NCBI GenBank assembly: GCA_036961445.1
Contig: JBALVO010000020.1
Span: 1 to 39,465 of the forward strand
Source: JBALVO01 sp036961445
GTDB lineage: Bacteria; Pseudomonadota; Gammaproteobacteria; Pseudomonadales; Halieaceae
Direction: 5' to 3'
Length of the DNA stretch: 39,465 nucleotides
The stretch's first letter is position 1. The number at the start of each line of letters is the position of its first letter. Position numbers and translations under genes: made by a program. The notes under the pieces are model-generated. The model was given only the letters and a program-made list of their open reading frames with translations. It did not search any database and had not been told where the DNA came from. This document shows, one piece after another, positions 8,973-17,775 of this stretch.

Positions 8973-10010
8973 CTATAATTGCGCTGCCACCAGATAACCG
9001 GAAAATTCGGTGGTATGAGAGTGTAAATACTCTTCGCCCGCACTACGAATAAAATATACAGCCAATCCCTGTGCCTGCGCTACCGCCATCGCCTGCTCTG
9101 CCCCGAGAACTGTCAGCGCAGTCGCCCATGCATCCGCCAGCATGGCACTGGAATGTACCACTGTAACCGATACCAGGTCATGCGCCACTGGATAGCCTGT
9201 GCGTGGATCGATGCTGTGAGAGTAGCGTTGTTCGGCCACCTCAAAATAATTGCGATAATCGCCGGAGGTGGCTACCGCGGCATCAGTAAGACTTATCGCC
9301 GTCGCAACGGATCTACCCATGTTATCGGGCTCTTCAATGGCCACCCGCCATAGATCGTCCCGGCCGCTGAGCCCGGACATCTTCATCTCACCGCCGACTT
9401 CTACCAGAAACCTGCTAACGCCTTGCTTTGTCATCCAGTTGGCTACCAGGTCCACTGCGTAGCCCTTGGCCAGTGAGGAAAAGTCCAGGGACAGCTCACC
9501 CAGCTTCATCACACCATAACGGGTGCCATCCAATCTGAGCTTCTGCTGCCCTACCCGTTGCAATAAGCGCTTGATGTCGGACGCAGAGGGTGGCGCATCA
9601 ATGGCAGCACCGGGACCAAAACCCCACAGGTCTACCAATGGCGCTACCGAAACATCATAGGCCCCGTTGCTTTGCTCGCCAACGGCTAAAGCCGTGGACA
9701 ACACCGTATAAAAGTCCGGTGAAACCGTAAACCATTGCCCGGATGGAGAGATATTAAAACGGCTTATTTCGGAGTCCTCCCGGTAGGTCGACATACTCCG
9801 GTTGACCAGCGTCAGCTGCTCTTCAATACCCTGCTGTATGGCAATGGCCTCGAAGTCACCGTCGGGGTCAATGTAAGTGACATGCCAGGTGGTGCCCATG
9901 GTGGCGCCTTCCAACTGCACCGGGGTCTGCTGCCGGGCGTTACAGGCTGTCAGGCACAACACTGCGAGCATACAAAAAAGCCACCCTTTCGAGTGGCTTT
10001 TTTGTGGCAT
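8973..10010 (-). CDS. apbE: FAD:protein FMN transferase, lipoprotein
   Basis: ApbE transfers FMN from FAD onto a Thr of NqrB and NqrC in the periplasm. This copy has 345 residues from the ATG at 10010. It has a lipoprotein signal peptide (basic start, hydrophobic core, lipobox LTAC, Cys23). Family motifs include GATMGTTW, DFSSLAKGYAVD and HSIDPRTGYP. The 10010 start gives a normal signal peptide. An in-frame ATG at 10037 would add nine residues and overlap the nqrF stop at 10021; neither start has a strong ribosome site. Codons 2-12 lie inside a strong intrinsic-terminator hairpin (9972-10005), which probably limits how much apbE is made compared with nqrA-F. Confidence 0.92.
   Translation of the reverse strand: MPQKSHSKGWLFCMLAVLCLTACNARQQTPVQLEGATMGTTWHVTYIDPDGDFEAIAIQQGIEEQLTLVNRSMSTYREDSEISRFNISPSGQWFTVSPDFYTVLSTALAVGEQSNGAYDVSVAPLVDLWGFGPGAAIDAPPSASDIKRLLQRVGQQKLRLDGTRYGVMKLGELSLDFSSLAKGYAVDLVANWMTKQGVSRFLVEVGGEMKMSGLSGRDDLWRVAIEEPDNMGRSVATAISLTDAAVATSGDYRNYFEVAEQRYSHSIDPRTGYPVAHDLVSVTVVHSSAMLADAWATALTVLGAEQAMAVAQAQGLAVYFIRSAGEEYLHSHTTEFSGYLVAAQL
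9972..10005 (-). terminator. Intrinsic-terminator-like hairpin inside the apbE start
   Basis: A perfect 13-bp inverted repeat (ACAAAAAAGCCAC and GTGGCTTTTTTGT, 8-nt centre) lies 16 nt past the nqrF stop. On the minus strand the RNA can fold further as GCCACUC-GAAA-GGGUGGC with a GNRA tetraloop followed by six U. This is a classic Rho-independent terminator, and the A-tract makes it bidirectional. It overlaps the apbE signal-peptide codons, so it must be partially read through or relieved by ribosomes for apbE and genes beyond to be transcribed from the nqr promoter. Confidence 0.85.
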
Positions 10011-10020
10011 CCGCTTACTG

Positions 10021-11244
10021 CTATCCGCCGAAGTCATCAAGCAGGATATTATCCGGTTCCACGCCCAGATCGGTGAGCATCTGGACTACCGCGGCATTCA
10101 TCATCGGCGGACCACACATATAGAATTCGCAATCTTCAGGCGCAGGATGATCCTTGAGGTACTGTTCATACAATACATTGTGGATGAAGCCCGTATAGCC
10201 CTCCCAATTGTCTTCGGGTTGGGGATCAGATAACGCCACTTGCCAGGTGAAGTTTTCGTTGTCGGCGGCAAGTTGATCATACTCTTCATTGTAGAACATC
10301 TCCCGCAACGAGCGAGCGCCATACCAGAAGGAAATCTTGCGCGTGGACTTGATTCGCTTGAGCTGATCGAACAGGTGCGAACGCATGGGTGCCATACCGG
10401 CACCACCGCCGATAAATACCATCTCTGCGTCTGTATCCTTGGCAAAGAATTCGCCAAATGGACCATACACTTTTACCTTGTCGCCTGGTTTCAGGCCGAA
10501 CGCCCAGGAAGACATTTGACCGCAGGGAATCCCCGTACTGCCAGGAGGTGGCGTCGCGATGCGGATATTGAACTTAACCACGCCCTGCTCTTCTGGGTAG
10601 TTAGCCATGGAATAGGCACGGATCACATCTTCTTTCACCACGGATTCCAGCTTAAAGAAGCCAAAGTGCTCCCAGTCGCCGCGATACTCTTCATCGATGT
10701 CAAAATCAGCGTATTTGACATGGTGCGGTGGACACTCCAGCTGCACATAACCGCCAGCGCGAAAGTTTACGCTTTCACCCTCCGGCAGTCTCAGGGTCAG
10801 CTCCTTGATAAAGGTTGCCACGTTGGGATTGGACTCAACCGTACACTCCCATTGCTTTACCCCGAATACCTCTTCAGGTACTTCAATTTTCATGTCCTGC
10901 TTGACGGCAGCCTGGCAACTCAGACGCCAACCCTCAGCAGCATCGCGTCGGGTAAAGTGAGCCTCCTCGGTTGGCAGCATAGAACCGCCGCCGTCCGTAA
11001 TAATACACTTGCACTGCGCGCAGGTGCCGCCACCGCCACAGGCAGACGGCAAGAACAAGTCGGCTTCAGAGAGCGTTTGTAATAGCTTACCGCCGGCAGG
11101 TACGGTAATGGTTCTTTCGCCATTAATCAGGATATTCACGTCACCGGTGCTAACCAAATGGGAGCGCGCATAAAGGATGATAGCCACCAGCAGCAGCACG
11201 ATCGCGGTGAACATCCCTACACCGTATACAATTGTCAAATCCAT
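10021..11244 (-). CDS. nqrF: Na+-translocating NADH:quinone reductase subunit F
   Basis: This 407-residue subunit is the NADH entry point of Na+-NQR. A single N-terminal helix (residues 5-27) anchors it. A plant-type ferredoxin domain binds a 2Fe-2S cluster through C69, C75, C78 and C110. The FAD domain carries RAYSMANYP, and the NADH domain carries FIGGGAGMAPMRSH and ends in the usual DDFGG. Electrons pass from NADH to FAD to 2Fe-2S and on to the NqrD/E iron centre. The gene follows nqrE by 16 nt and is the last structural subunit before the hairpin in apbE. Confidence 0.97.
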   Translation of the reverse strand: MDLTIVYGVGMFTAIVLLLVAIILYARSHLVSTGDVNILINGERTITVPAGGKLLQTLSEADLFLPSACGGGGTCAQCKCIITDGGGSMLPTEEAHFTRRDAAEGWRLSCQAAVKQDMKIEVPEEVFGVKQWECTVESNPNVATFIKELTLRLPEGESVNFRAGGYVQLECPPHHVKYADFDIDEEYRGDWEHFGFFKLESVVKEDVIRAYSMANYPEEQGVVKFNIRIATPPPGSTGIPCGQMSSWAFGLKPGDKVKVYGPFGEFFAKDTDAEMVFIGGGAGMAPMRSHLFDQLKRIKSTRKISFWYGARSLREMFYNEEYDQLAADNENFTWQVALSDPQPEDNWEGYTGFIHNVLYEQYLKDHPAPEDCEFYMCGPPMMNAAVVQMLTDLGVEPDNILLDDFGG

Positions 11245-11260
11245 ATCAGTTCAATCCCGC

Positions 11261-11869
11261 CTAGATATCGATGCCGCCAAAGGACATAAAGCCCAATGAC
11301 ATCAGGCCAACAATAATGAAAGTAATGCCCAGGCCTTGCAGCCCATCCGGCACATCTGAATATTTCAACTTCTCGCGGATCCCGGCCAGGGCAACAATTG
11401 CCAGAGCCCAGCCCACACCGGCACCTGCACCGTACACGATACTTTCGGTGAAGTTGTAGTCCCGCTCAACCATAAACAGCGATGCGCCCAGAATGGCGCA
11501 GTTCACTGTAATCAGGGGCAGGAACACGCCTAGCGCGTTGTATAGCGCCGGCATAAACTTGTCCAGAAACATCTCCAGGATCTGCACAATGGCGGCGATC
11601 ACGCCGATGTAGGACAACAGGCCGAGGAAACTCAAATCCATGTCAGGTAGCCCGGCCCAAGCCAGTGCACCGTCAGCCAATAGGTAGGTATAGATCAGGT
11701 TGTTGACCGGCACGGTAATGGTCAGTACCACAATAACGGCGATGCCCAGTCCCAGTGCGGCCTGTATCTTCTTGGAGATAGCCAGGAAAGTACACATGCC
11801 CAGGAAGAAGGCCAGCGCCATATTTTCGATAAATATGGCGCGAACAAACAAGCTCAACATGGCTTCCAT
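11261..11869 (-). CDS. nqrE: Na+-translocating NADH:quinone reductase subunit E
   Basis: This 202-residue subunit has six predicted transmembrane helices and pairs with NqrD in inverted topology. C26 (FFLGMCTFLA) and C124 (TVNCAILGAS) match the cysteines that, with two from NqrD, hold the intramembrane iron centre. The ATG at 11869 directly abuts the nqrD stop at 11870 with no spacing. RnfA is homologous, but the neighbouring nqrA, B, C and F make NqrE certain. Confidence 0.96.
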   Translation of the reverse strand: MEAMLSLFVRAIFIENMALAFFLGMCTFLAISKKIQAALGLGIAVIVVLTITVPVNNLIYTYLLADGALAWAGLPDMDLSFLGLLSYIGVIAAIVQILEMFLDKFMPALYNALGVFLPLITVNCAILGASLFMVERDYNFTESIVYGAGAGVGWALAIVALAGIREKLKYSDVPDGLQGLGITFIIVGLMSLGFMSFGGIDI

Positions 11870-12532
11870 TTACGCGCCCTCCTTCACTACTGTGTGCTTG
11901 GACATCGTGAAGTCCGGCTCCTCTACCTGCTCCTTGCGGAAACCGCGCAAGCCCCAGATAAACAAGCCTATGAGAAAGAACGCGCTCGGCGGCAGTAGCA
12001 ACAGGCCGTTAGGGTTATACCAACCGCCATCAGTAACCAGCGGCAGGATTTCAAAGCCCATCAACTTGCCCGCACCGAACAGTTCCCGCACCACCGCAAC
12101 AGCGATAAGCACAACACTGTATCCCAGGCCGTTACCGATACCGTCGATAAAACTGGGCAGCGGTGGGTTCTTCATGGCGAAGGCTTCAGCCCGTCCCATA
12201 ACAATACAGTTGGTGATAATCAGGCCAACGAATACCGACAGCTGTTTGCTGATGGCGTAGGCATAGGCCTTCAAGAACTGATCAACCACGATAACCAGCG
12301 AGGCGATAATCACCATCTGCACGATAATGCGAATACTGCCCGGGATGTGGTTGCGTATGGACGAGACGAAAAAATTCGAAAATGCCGTCACCGCAGTGAG
12401 CGCTACACACATCACCAGAGTCACCTGTAGCGAGGAGGTAACAGCCAGCGCGGAGCAAACACCCAGTATTTGCAGCGCGATAGGGTTATTCTTGAAAATA
12501 GGCGCCGTGAGGGTTTCTTTTACACTATCCAT
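11870..12532 (-). CDS. nqrD: Na+-translocating NADH:quinone reductase subunit D
   Basis: This 220-residue integral-membrane subunit has six helices and is homologous to RnfE. C26 (LGVCSALAVTSS) and C109 (IITNCIVMGRAEAF) supply half of the NqrD/NqrE iron ligands. The gene starts two nucleotides after the nqrC stop and ends directly against the nqrE start. Confidence 0.96.
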   Translation of the reverse strand: MDSVKETLTAPIFKNNPIALQILGVCSALAVTSSLQVTLVMCVALTAVTAFSNFFVSSIRNHIPGSIRIIVQMVIIASLVIVVDQFLKAYAYAISKQLSVFVGLIITNCIVMGRAEAFAMKNPPLPSFIDGIGNGLGYSVVLIAVAVVRELFGAGKLMGFEILPLVTDGGWYNPNGLLLLPPSAFFLIGLFIWGLRGFRKEQVEEPDFTMSKHTVVKEGA

Positions 12533-12534
12533 GA

Positions 12535-13308
12535 TCAGGCCTCCCCGGATTTCAGGTTATTCAGAAATGGTTCAAAGCCATCTTCGCCCAGCCAGAACTG
12601 CACCAGATTGGTCACACCGCGAGCGGTCAGTGTTGCGCCAGCCAGCCCGTCGATTTGCCATGGCGCATTGGCACCGGCGGGGTCAACAGATCCCTTGATC
12701 AAGCCGATTGCAGCCTGTCCGTCGCGATAAACCTGTTTACCCGGCCACAGGCTTTTCCAGCGCGGGTTATCGACTTCACCACCCAGACCCGGAGTTTCTG
12801 CGTGCTCGTAAAACCCCAGTCCCGCTACAGTGTTGCCGTCGGATTCCAGGGCGACAAAACCATACAGTGTCGACCACAGGCCGGCACCGTGAACCGGCAG
12901 GATGATCTTGTCGATATCGCCGGCAGAATCTTCCACCAGATAAACGATGGCAAAGTGTTCACGCCGGGAAACCTTGGCCTTGTCCTGTTCAGTGGTCAGG
13001 GCGTCGGAGGCAGCCGGGTCTTTCGCTGCCTTGCGTTGGTCATATTTTTCGGCGTCTATCTCGTCTGTGAACTTACCTGTACGCAAATCCACGACACGGG
13101 TAGTCACCTGAGCGAACTGTTCGTCTATCGTCATGCCGTCGTCGAGCATACCCGCAGCTGACAGAATATTACGCTTGCGGTCCAGGGTCTTGTTGACCTC
13201 CTGGGCCGGCTTCAATATCACCGCAGCACCGGAAACGATAATCGAACATACGATGCACAGGGAGAAAGCAACAATCAGTGTTTTACTGACGCTATCGTTA
13301 CTGGACAC
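12535..13308 (-). CDS. nqrC: Na+-translocating NADH:quinone reductase subunit C (covalent FMN)
   Basis: This 257-residue subunit has one N-terminal transmembrane helix and a periplasmic FMN-binding domain. T226, in the segment GLAGATLTARGV, matches the Thr that ApbE flavinylates in Vibrio NqrC (T225). The longest frame begins at a TTG (13344). The GTG at 13308 is preferred because GGAGG lies 7 nt upstream and the sequence then begins like other NqrC proteins (SSNDSVSKTL). This start overlaps the nqrB end by 11 nt. Confidence 0.95.
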   Translation of the reverse strand: MSSNDSVSKTLIVAFSLCIVCSIIVSGAAVILKPAQEVNKTLDRKRNILSAAGMLDDGMTIDEQFAQVTTRVVDLRTGKFTDEIDAEKYDQRKAAKDPAASDALTTEQDKAKVSRREHFAIVYLVEDSAGDIDKIILPVHGAGLWSTLYGFVALESDGNTVAGLGFYEHAETPGLGGEVDNPRWKSLWPGKQVYRDGQAAIGLIKGSVDPAGANAPWQIDGLAGATLTARGVTNLVQFWLGEDGFEPFLNNLKSGEA

Positions 13309-14494
13309 GTGAGAGCCTCCGTTTGATATTGGCCTGAACCACAAAGTGATCCATCAGCGGAGCAAAGAGGTTGGCAAACAGAATCGCCAGCATAATGCCC
13401 TCCGGGAACGCCGGGTTAACTACGCGGATCAATACTGTCATCAGGCCGATGAGAATGCCGAAGGCCCACTTGCCGGTATTAGTCATCGCCGCCGATACGG
13501 GATCAGTCGCCATGAAGATCATACCGAAAGCAAAACCACCGGTTACCAGATGCCAGTACCAGGGCATATTGAAAGCGGGGTTGCTGTCGGAGCCGACCAT
13601 ATTAAACAGTGAGGACAGCGCTATCATGCCGAGCATTACCCCGGCGATGATACGCCAGGAGGCAATCCTGGTGGCGAGCAATAACACGCCGCCGGCCAGA
13701 ATTGCCAGGGTAGAGGTTTCACCGATAGAGCCTGGCACCGAGCCAACAAAGGCTTCCATCCAGCTCCATTGCTGCTGCAGTGCGGCCATACCATCGGATG
13801 CCACTATCGACAGGGCTGTCGCACCACTATAACCATCTACGGCAGTCCACACTGCATCTCCTGACAGCTGCGCAGGATAGGCGAAATACAGGAAAGCCCG
13901 CCCGGTCAGCGCCGGGTTGAGGAAGTTCTTGCCGGTGCCACCGAATACTTCCTTGCCGATCACCACACCGAAACTGATACCCAGGGCGACCTGCCACAAG
14001 GGAATATCTGGCGGGCAGGTCAGGGCAAACAAGATAGAGGTGACAAAGAAGCCTTCATTCACTTCGTGGCCACGTTTCATCGCAAACAGGATTTCCCAGC
14101 TGATACCCACCAGGAAGGTCACTATATAAATGGGCAGGAAGAATACCGCGCCAAACCAGAAGCAATCCCAGATACTACTGGCGTCGTAACCGCCCAGTAA
14201 TTCTATCAACCAGCCACGCCAACCCTCTATGGCCTGTCCAGCGGGCAGTACATCAGTGGCTTGTACACCCAGGTTGTACATACCGTAAAACATGGCGGGA
14301 AAGGCCGCCATCCACACGGTAATCATGACACGTTTCAAGTCAACACCGTCACGCACATGAGCAGTGGACCTGGTCACCGAATCGGGTGCGTAAAGAAACG
14401 TGTCGAACACCTCAAACAGCGCAAACCACTTCTGGAATCGCCCACCTTCCTGAAAGTGGTGTTCCATATTGTCCAGAATTTTTCTCAGTCCCAC
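13298..14494 (-). CDS. nqrB: Na+-translocating NADH:quinone reductase subunit B (covalent FMN, riboflavin)
   Basis: This 398-residue polytopic subunit is central to Na+ translocation and quinone reduction. T226 in GYSGATALSIV is the predicted ApbE-flavinylated Thr (Vibrio T236). Conserved stretches include KEVFGGTGKNFLNPALTGRAFLYF (shown here only to identify the family) and, near the end, FMATDPVSAAMTNTGKW. It lies 3 nt after nqrA and overlaps nqrC by 11 nt. RnfD is the nearest homologue and is excluded by context. Confidence 0.97.
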   Translation of the reverse strand: MGLRKILDNMEHHFQEGGRFQKWFALFEVFDTFLYAPDSVTRSTAHVRDGVDLKRVMITVWMAAFPAMFYGMYNLGVQATDVLPAGQAIEGWRGWLIELLGGYDASSIWDCFWFGAVFFLPIYIVTFLVGISWEILFAMKRGHEVNEGFFVTSILFALTCPPDIPLWQVALGISFGVVIGKEVFGGTGKNFLNPALTGRAFLYFAYPAQLSGDAVWTAVDGYSGATALSIVASDGMAALQQQWSWMEAFVGSVPGSIGETSTLAILAGGVLLLATRIASWRIIAGVMLGMIALSSLFNMVGSDSNPAFNMPWYWHLVTGGFAFGMIFMATDPVSAAMTNTGKWAFGILIGLMTVLIRVVNPAFPEGIMLAILFANLFAPLMDHFVVQANIKRRLSRVQ

Positions 14495-14497
14495 GTC

Positions 14498-15835
14498 TTA
14501 ACCCTCCTTCTCGATACGCGTCAGGTTGTCCCGCAGGATGGGACCGTATTCATACTTACCCGAACAGACATAGCTGCACAGGGCCAGATCTTCTTCCTCC
14601 AGCTCAAGGCAACCCAGGGCCTGGGCCGTCTCAGTGTCGCCCACGATAAGGGCACGCAATAACTGGGTCGGCAGGATATCCAGAGGCATTACGTTTTCAA
14701 AACTGCCCAGCGGCACCATGGCGCGCTCACTACCATTGGTATTGGTCGTCATCGCCAGTGGCTTGGTACCAAAGAAACTGGTGAAGTAGATACCCAGGTT
14801 TGAATGCTTTTTAAAGCCCGGGGACAACCAGCCAAATAACTCCCGGTGGCGTCCTTCGAGCAATACCGAAACCTGGTTGTGATAGCGCCCAAGGTAGGCC
14901 GTTGCGCCTTGTACTGCGCGCCCACCCAACACCGAACCACTGATAATGCGATTATCGCCACTTTCTAGCTGTCCGGCCGTTAATGCCTGTAGGTCCGCAC
15001 CAATGCGCGTACGCAACAACCGGGGCTGCTCTACCTGGGGCCCACACAGAGCAACCACACGCTCGGTATACAGTTGACCATCGATAAACAGGCGACCGAC
15101 AGCGATAACGTCCTGGTAACCGATAGTCCAGAAGGTTCTGCTGGCACTGGCACCTTCCAGAAAATGAACATGGGTACCCACCAAGCCCGCCGGGTGCGGG
15201 CCATCAAATTCTACAGCTGCAATGTTCGCCGCCTTGCCCTGCGGCAATTGAGCACCGGGGGCCGTACATAAGTACAGTTTTCCTGCAGTGAGCTGGGCCA
15301 ACAGGTCCAGTCCCAGGCTAAACGCCTCGGCTTGCTCCGCAATAACAACCGCCGGGTTCGCCGCCAGCGGGTGGGTATCTATCGCAGTAACAAAAATGGC
15401 TGTGGTCTCGGCATCCAGGGCTGGAACCTTGCTAAATGGCCGCGTGCGCAGCGCCGTCCATTGGCCGCTTTGCTGTAACTGTTCACGGATAACGCTGGCA
15501 TCAGGAATCGCCTCAGCACTGCAGGTAGCAAATGGCTCCGCATCGTCTCCATCTACCTCGATAACCACGGACTGCAATACTCGCTTGGCGCCGCGATTGA
15601 TGGCAGCGACTACGCCACTGGCCGGTGCCGTGTAGCGCACGCCCTCGTTCTTTTTATCGGTGAACAATAGCTGGCCGACCTTCACCCGATCGCCTTCGCG
15701 CACCGCCATGGTGGGTTTCATACCTATATAATCAAACCCGACAAGCGCCACCGCGCGCGCTGCTGGTGCATCTTCGATAACTTGCTGGGGAGCTCCCTGG
15801 AGAGGGATATCCATGCCCCGCTTGATCTTGACCAT
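14498..15835 (-). CDS. nqrA: Na+-translocating NADH:quinone reductase subunit A
   Basis: This 445-residue peripheral cytoplasmic subunit is the first gene of the nqr operon and is thought to contribute to quinone binding. It begins MVKIKRGMDIPLQG, the typical NqrA start. It contains the barrel-sandwich segment GDRVKVGQLLFTDKKNEGV and the Rnf/Nqr motif region. The ATG at 15835 has AGGCAG some 8 nt upstream. The ~270-nt leader before it holds a candidate promoter and a small dyad. Confidence 0.97.
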   Translation of the reverse strand: MVKIKRGMDIPLQGAPQQVIEDAPAARAVALVGFDYIGMKPTMAVREGDRVKVGQLLFTDKKNEGVRYTAPASGVVAAINRGAKRVLQSVVIEVDGDDAEPFATCSAEAIPDASVIREQLQQSGQWTALRTRPFSKVPALDAETTAIFVTAIDTHPLAANPAVVIAEQAEAFSLGLDLLAQLTAGKLYLCTAPGAQLPQGKAANIAAVEFDGPHPAGLVGTHVHFLEGASASRTFWTIGYQDVIAVGRLFIDGQLYTERVVALCGPQVEQPRLLRTRIGADLQALTAGQLESGDNRIISGSVLGGRAVQGATAYLGRYHNQVSVLLEGRHRELFGWLSPGFKKHSNLGIYFTSFFGTKPLAMTTNTNGSERAMVPLGSFENVMPLDILPTQLLRALIVGDTETAQALGCLELEEEDLALCSYVCSGKYEYGPILRDNLTRIEKEG

Positions 15836-15918
15836 ACGATCTGCCTACAGAATCAAAACAAATGTGGATGGGCTGGAGTCATATATGAAATCGCAGCAGC
15901 ACATGTGAGCCGCCTCAT

Positions 15919-15936
15919 TTGCCATAACTTTGGCAA
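15919..15936 (-). promoter_or_regulatory. Perfect dyad in the nqrA leader
   Basis: TTGCCA and TGGCAA flank a 6-nt centre in perfect symmetry. The element lies about 30 nt downstream of the candidate -10 box and 84 nt ahead of the nqrA start, so it would be within the 5' leader. It could be a protein-binding site or a short RNA hairpin. No family assignment is possible from the sequence alone. Confidence 0.35.
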
Positions 15937-15965
15937 GCATTCCTTGTCGAATCCAGATCGCGCGC

Positions 15966-15994
15966 ATTATAGCGGATAGCTCCCCCAAAACGCC
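15966..15994 (-). promoter_or_regulatory. Candidate promoter of the nqr operon
   Basis: A perfect TATAAT -10 box lies at 15966-15971 on the minus strand. No good -35 hexamer is present at 17 nt (GGCGTT), so an activator or another start may be involved. It is the best candidate in the leader between gap and nqrA. Confidence 0.4.
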
Positions 15995-16005
15995 ACCTCA
16001 GGTGG
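15987..16005 (-). terminator. Weak terminator-like hairpin after gap
   Basis: On the minus strand CCACC and GGTGG form a 5-bp stem around TGA, followed by CG and four T. It lies about 100 nt past the gap stop and just ahead of the candidate nqr promoter. The stem is short, so efficiency would be low. Confidence 0.3.
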
Positions 16006-16107
16006 ACCAGTTCTTTGATTTTGAACAAGTTTTGCGCAGGTCAATCAACTTTGCTCGAAACTACCGCATACAAATCACGGGGAAACGTATGCCGCAGTCC
16101 CTCCTGA

Positions 16108-17577
16108 TCAGGCTGACCGGGGGTAAACCGCAAAATCGATACCTGCCATTTTCTCCAATATACGGTGCACCTGGCAACTGTACCCAAACTCATTGTCATA
16201 CCATAGATACAGTACCGCTTGCTTGCCATTGGTTATCGTAGCCTGGGCGTCGAAGATACAGGCATGGCGCGAACCAACGAAATCGCTGGATACCACTTCT
16301 GGTGAGGACGAGTAGTCTATTTGTTTGCGCAAGGATGAGTGCAGCGCCTGATTACGCATAAATTCATTCACTTCCTCCACGGTTGTTTCCCGCGCGAGAG
16401 TGAGGTTAAGGATAGCCATGGAAACATTCGGCGTGGGCACGCGAATAGCATTCCCCGTCAATTTACCTGACAGCTGCGGCAATACCTTGGCCACCGCCAC
16501 TGCGGCGCCGGTTTCAGTCAACACCATATTCAGTGGCGCACTACGACCGCGGCGAGACGCCTTGTGGTAGTTATCGATCAGATTCTGATCGTTGGTAAAT
16601 GCATGTACGGTCTCAACATGACCGGCCACAATACCAAACTCGTCGTCCATTGCCCTCAGCGGTGGAGCAATCGCATTGGTGGTGCACGACGCTGCGGAAA
16701 TTATAGTATCGGAGGGTTCGATCTGGTCGCTATTGAGGCCCGCCACGATGTTTTTAAGATCACCTTTACCCGGCGCGGTTAGAATTACCTTGCTGGCACC
16801 CTTGCTCTTCAGATGCAGTGATAACCCGTCCCGGTCACGCCACACACCCGTATTGTCGATAATAATGGCGTTGTCGATGCCGTAGGCGGTGTAATCAATG
16901 GTATCCGGGGCGTCGGCGTAAATCACCTTGACCTCATTGCCATTGGCGACAAAAGACTGACGCTCCTCATCAACCCTGATAGTGCCATCAAAAGCGCCGT
17001 GCACTGAGTCGCGACGCAACAGGCTGGCGCGTTTGACCAGATCGTTGGGGGCTTTGCCCTTGCGCACAACAATGGCGCGCAACCGCAGGCAATCGCCACC
17101 ATCAGTCTTATCGATAAGAATTCGCGCCATCAGTCGACCAATACGGCCAAATCCGTAAAGCACCACGTCCTGTGGCTGAGCCAGCGGCTTGTCTAATGAC
17201 CCTATCAGCTCAGCCACTTCCCGCTCAATGTACTGATCAATAGTGAGTCCTTCTCCAGCACCCTGGTCGTAATAGCGCACGGCCATGCGGCCGATGTCTA
17301 TATGGGCAGGCCCCAGATCCAGCTGCGACAAGACATTCAGAATAGGGAATGTTTCGAACTCTGAAAGCTCGTTACCCTCTATCTGGCGCACATAACGATG
17401 GTCTTTCATGATCTCAAATACAGATCGGTTGACCAACGGTTTGCCATAGATATAGCACTTTACGCTCTTTTCACGGGACAGCCGGCCGACCAGGGGAATC
17501 ATCCCCTCTGCCAGCGCCTCGCGCTCTTTCCAGTTGGTGAAATAATCGTCGGGACGTGCTCGTTTGCGGTCATTCAC
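16108..17577 (-). CDS. gap: Glyceraldehyde-3-phosphate dehydrogenase, N-terminally extended type
   Basis: This 489-residue protein combines about 135 extra N-terminal residues with a complete GAPDH. The Rossmann motif is GFGRIGR at 142-148. The catalytic Cys298 lies in SAASCTTNAIAP, and the end carries WYDNEFGYSCQ. Ordinary GAPDH is ~335 residues; the extended type sits beside mfd in Pseudomonas as well, so this is not a recent fusion. The extension includes 'IYGKPLVNRSVFEIMKDHRY' and has no assigned role. Translation begins at a GTG with AAGGG about 9 nt upstream. The gene is divergent from mfd across 198 nt. The direction of use (glycolytic or gluconeogenic) cannot be read from the sequence. 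Confidence 0.92.
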   Translation of the reverse strand: MNDRKRARPDDYFTNWKEREALAEGMIPLVGRLSREKSVKCYIYGKPLVNRSVFEIMKDHRYVRQIEGNELSEFETFPILNVLSQLDLGPAHIDIGRMAVRYYDQGAGEGLTIDQYIEREVAELIGSLDKPLAQPQDVVLYGFGRIGRLMARILIDKTDGGDCLRLRAIVVRKGKAPNDLVKRASLLRRDSVHGAFDGTIRVDEERQSFVANGNEVKVIYADAPDTIDYTAYGIDNAIIIDNTGVWRDRDGLSLHLKSKGASKVILTAPGKGDLKNIVAGLNSDQIEPSDTIISAASCTTNAIAPPLRAMDDEFGIVAGHVETVHAFTNDQNLIDNYHKASRRGRSAPLNMVLTETGAAVAVAKVLPQLSGKLTGNAIRVPTPNVSMAILNLTLARETTVEEVNEFMRNQALHSSLRKQIDYSSSPEVVSSDFVGSRHACIFDAQATITNGKQAVLYLWYDNEFGYSCQVHRILEKMAGIDFAVYPRSA

Positions 17578-17775
17578 TACTAAGTACCCTTATGTTTGCG
17601 GCCCAGCGCGGGGGTGGGTCGGCTATTATCATCCGAGCTGAAATGGCGTGCAAGCCGAGATCCGGCAAATTTACAGTCTGTGCAACAACAGTCACTGGAG
17701 GTAAGTACCGTCTTGCCTATACAATAACGCCCCTTCAACGCATACCTACTCACCGCAGCAAGCGATTCTCACTTT

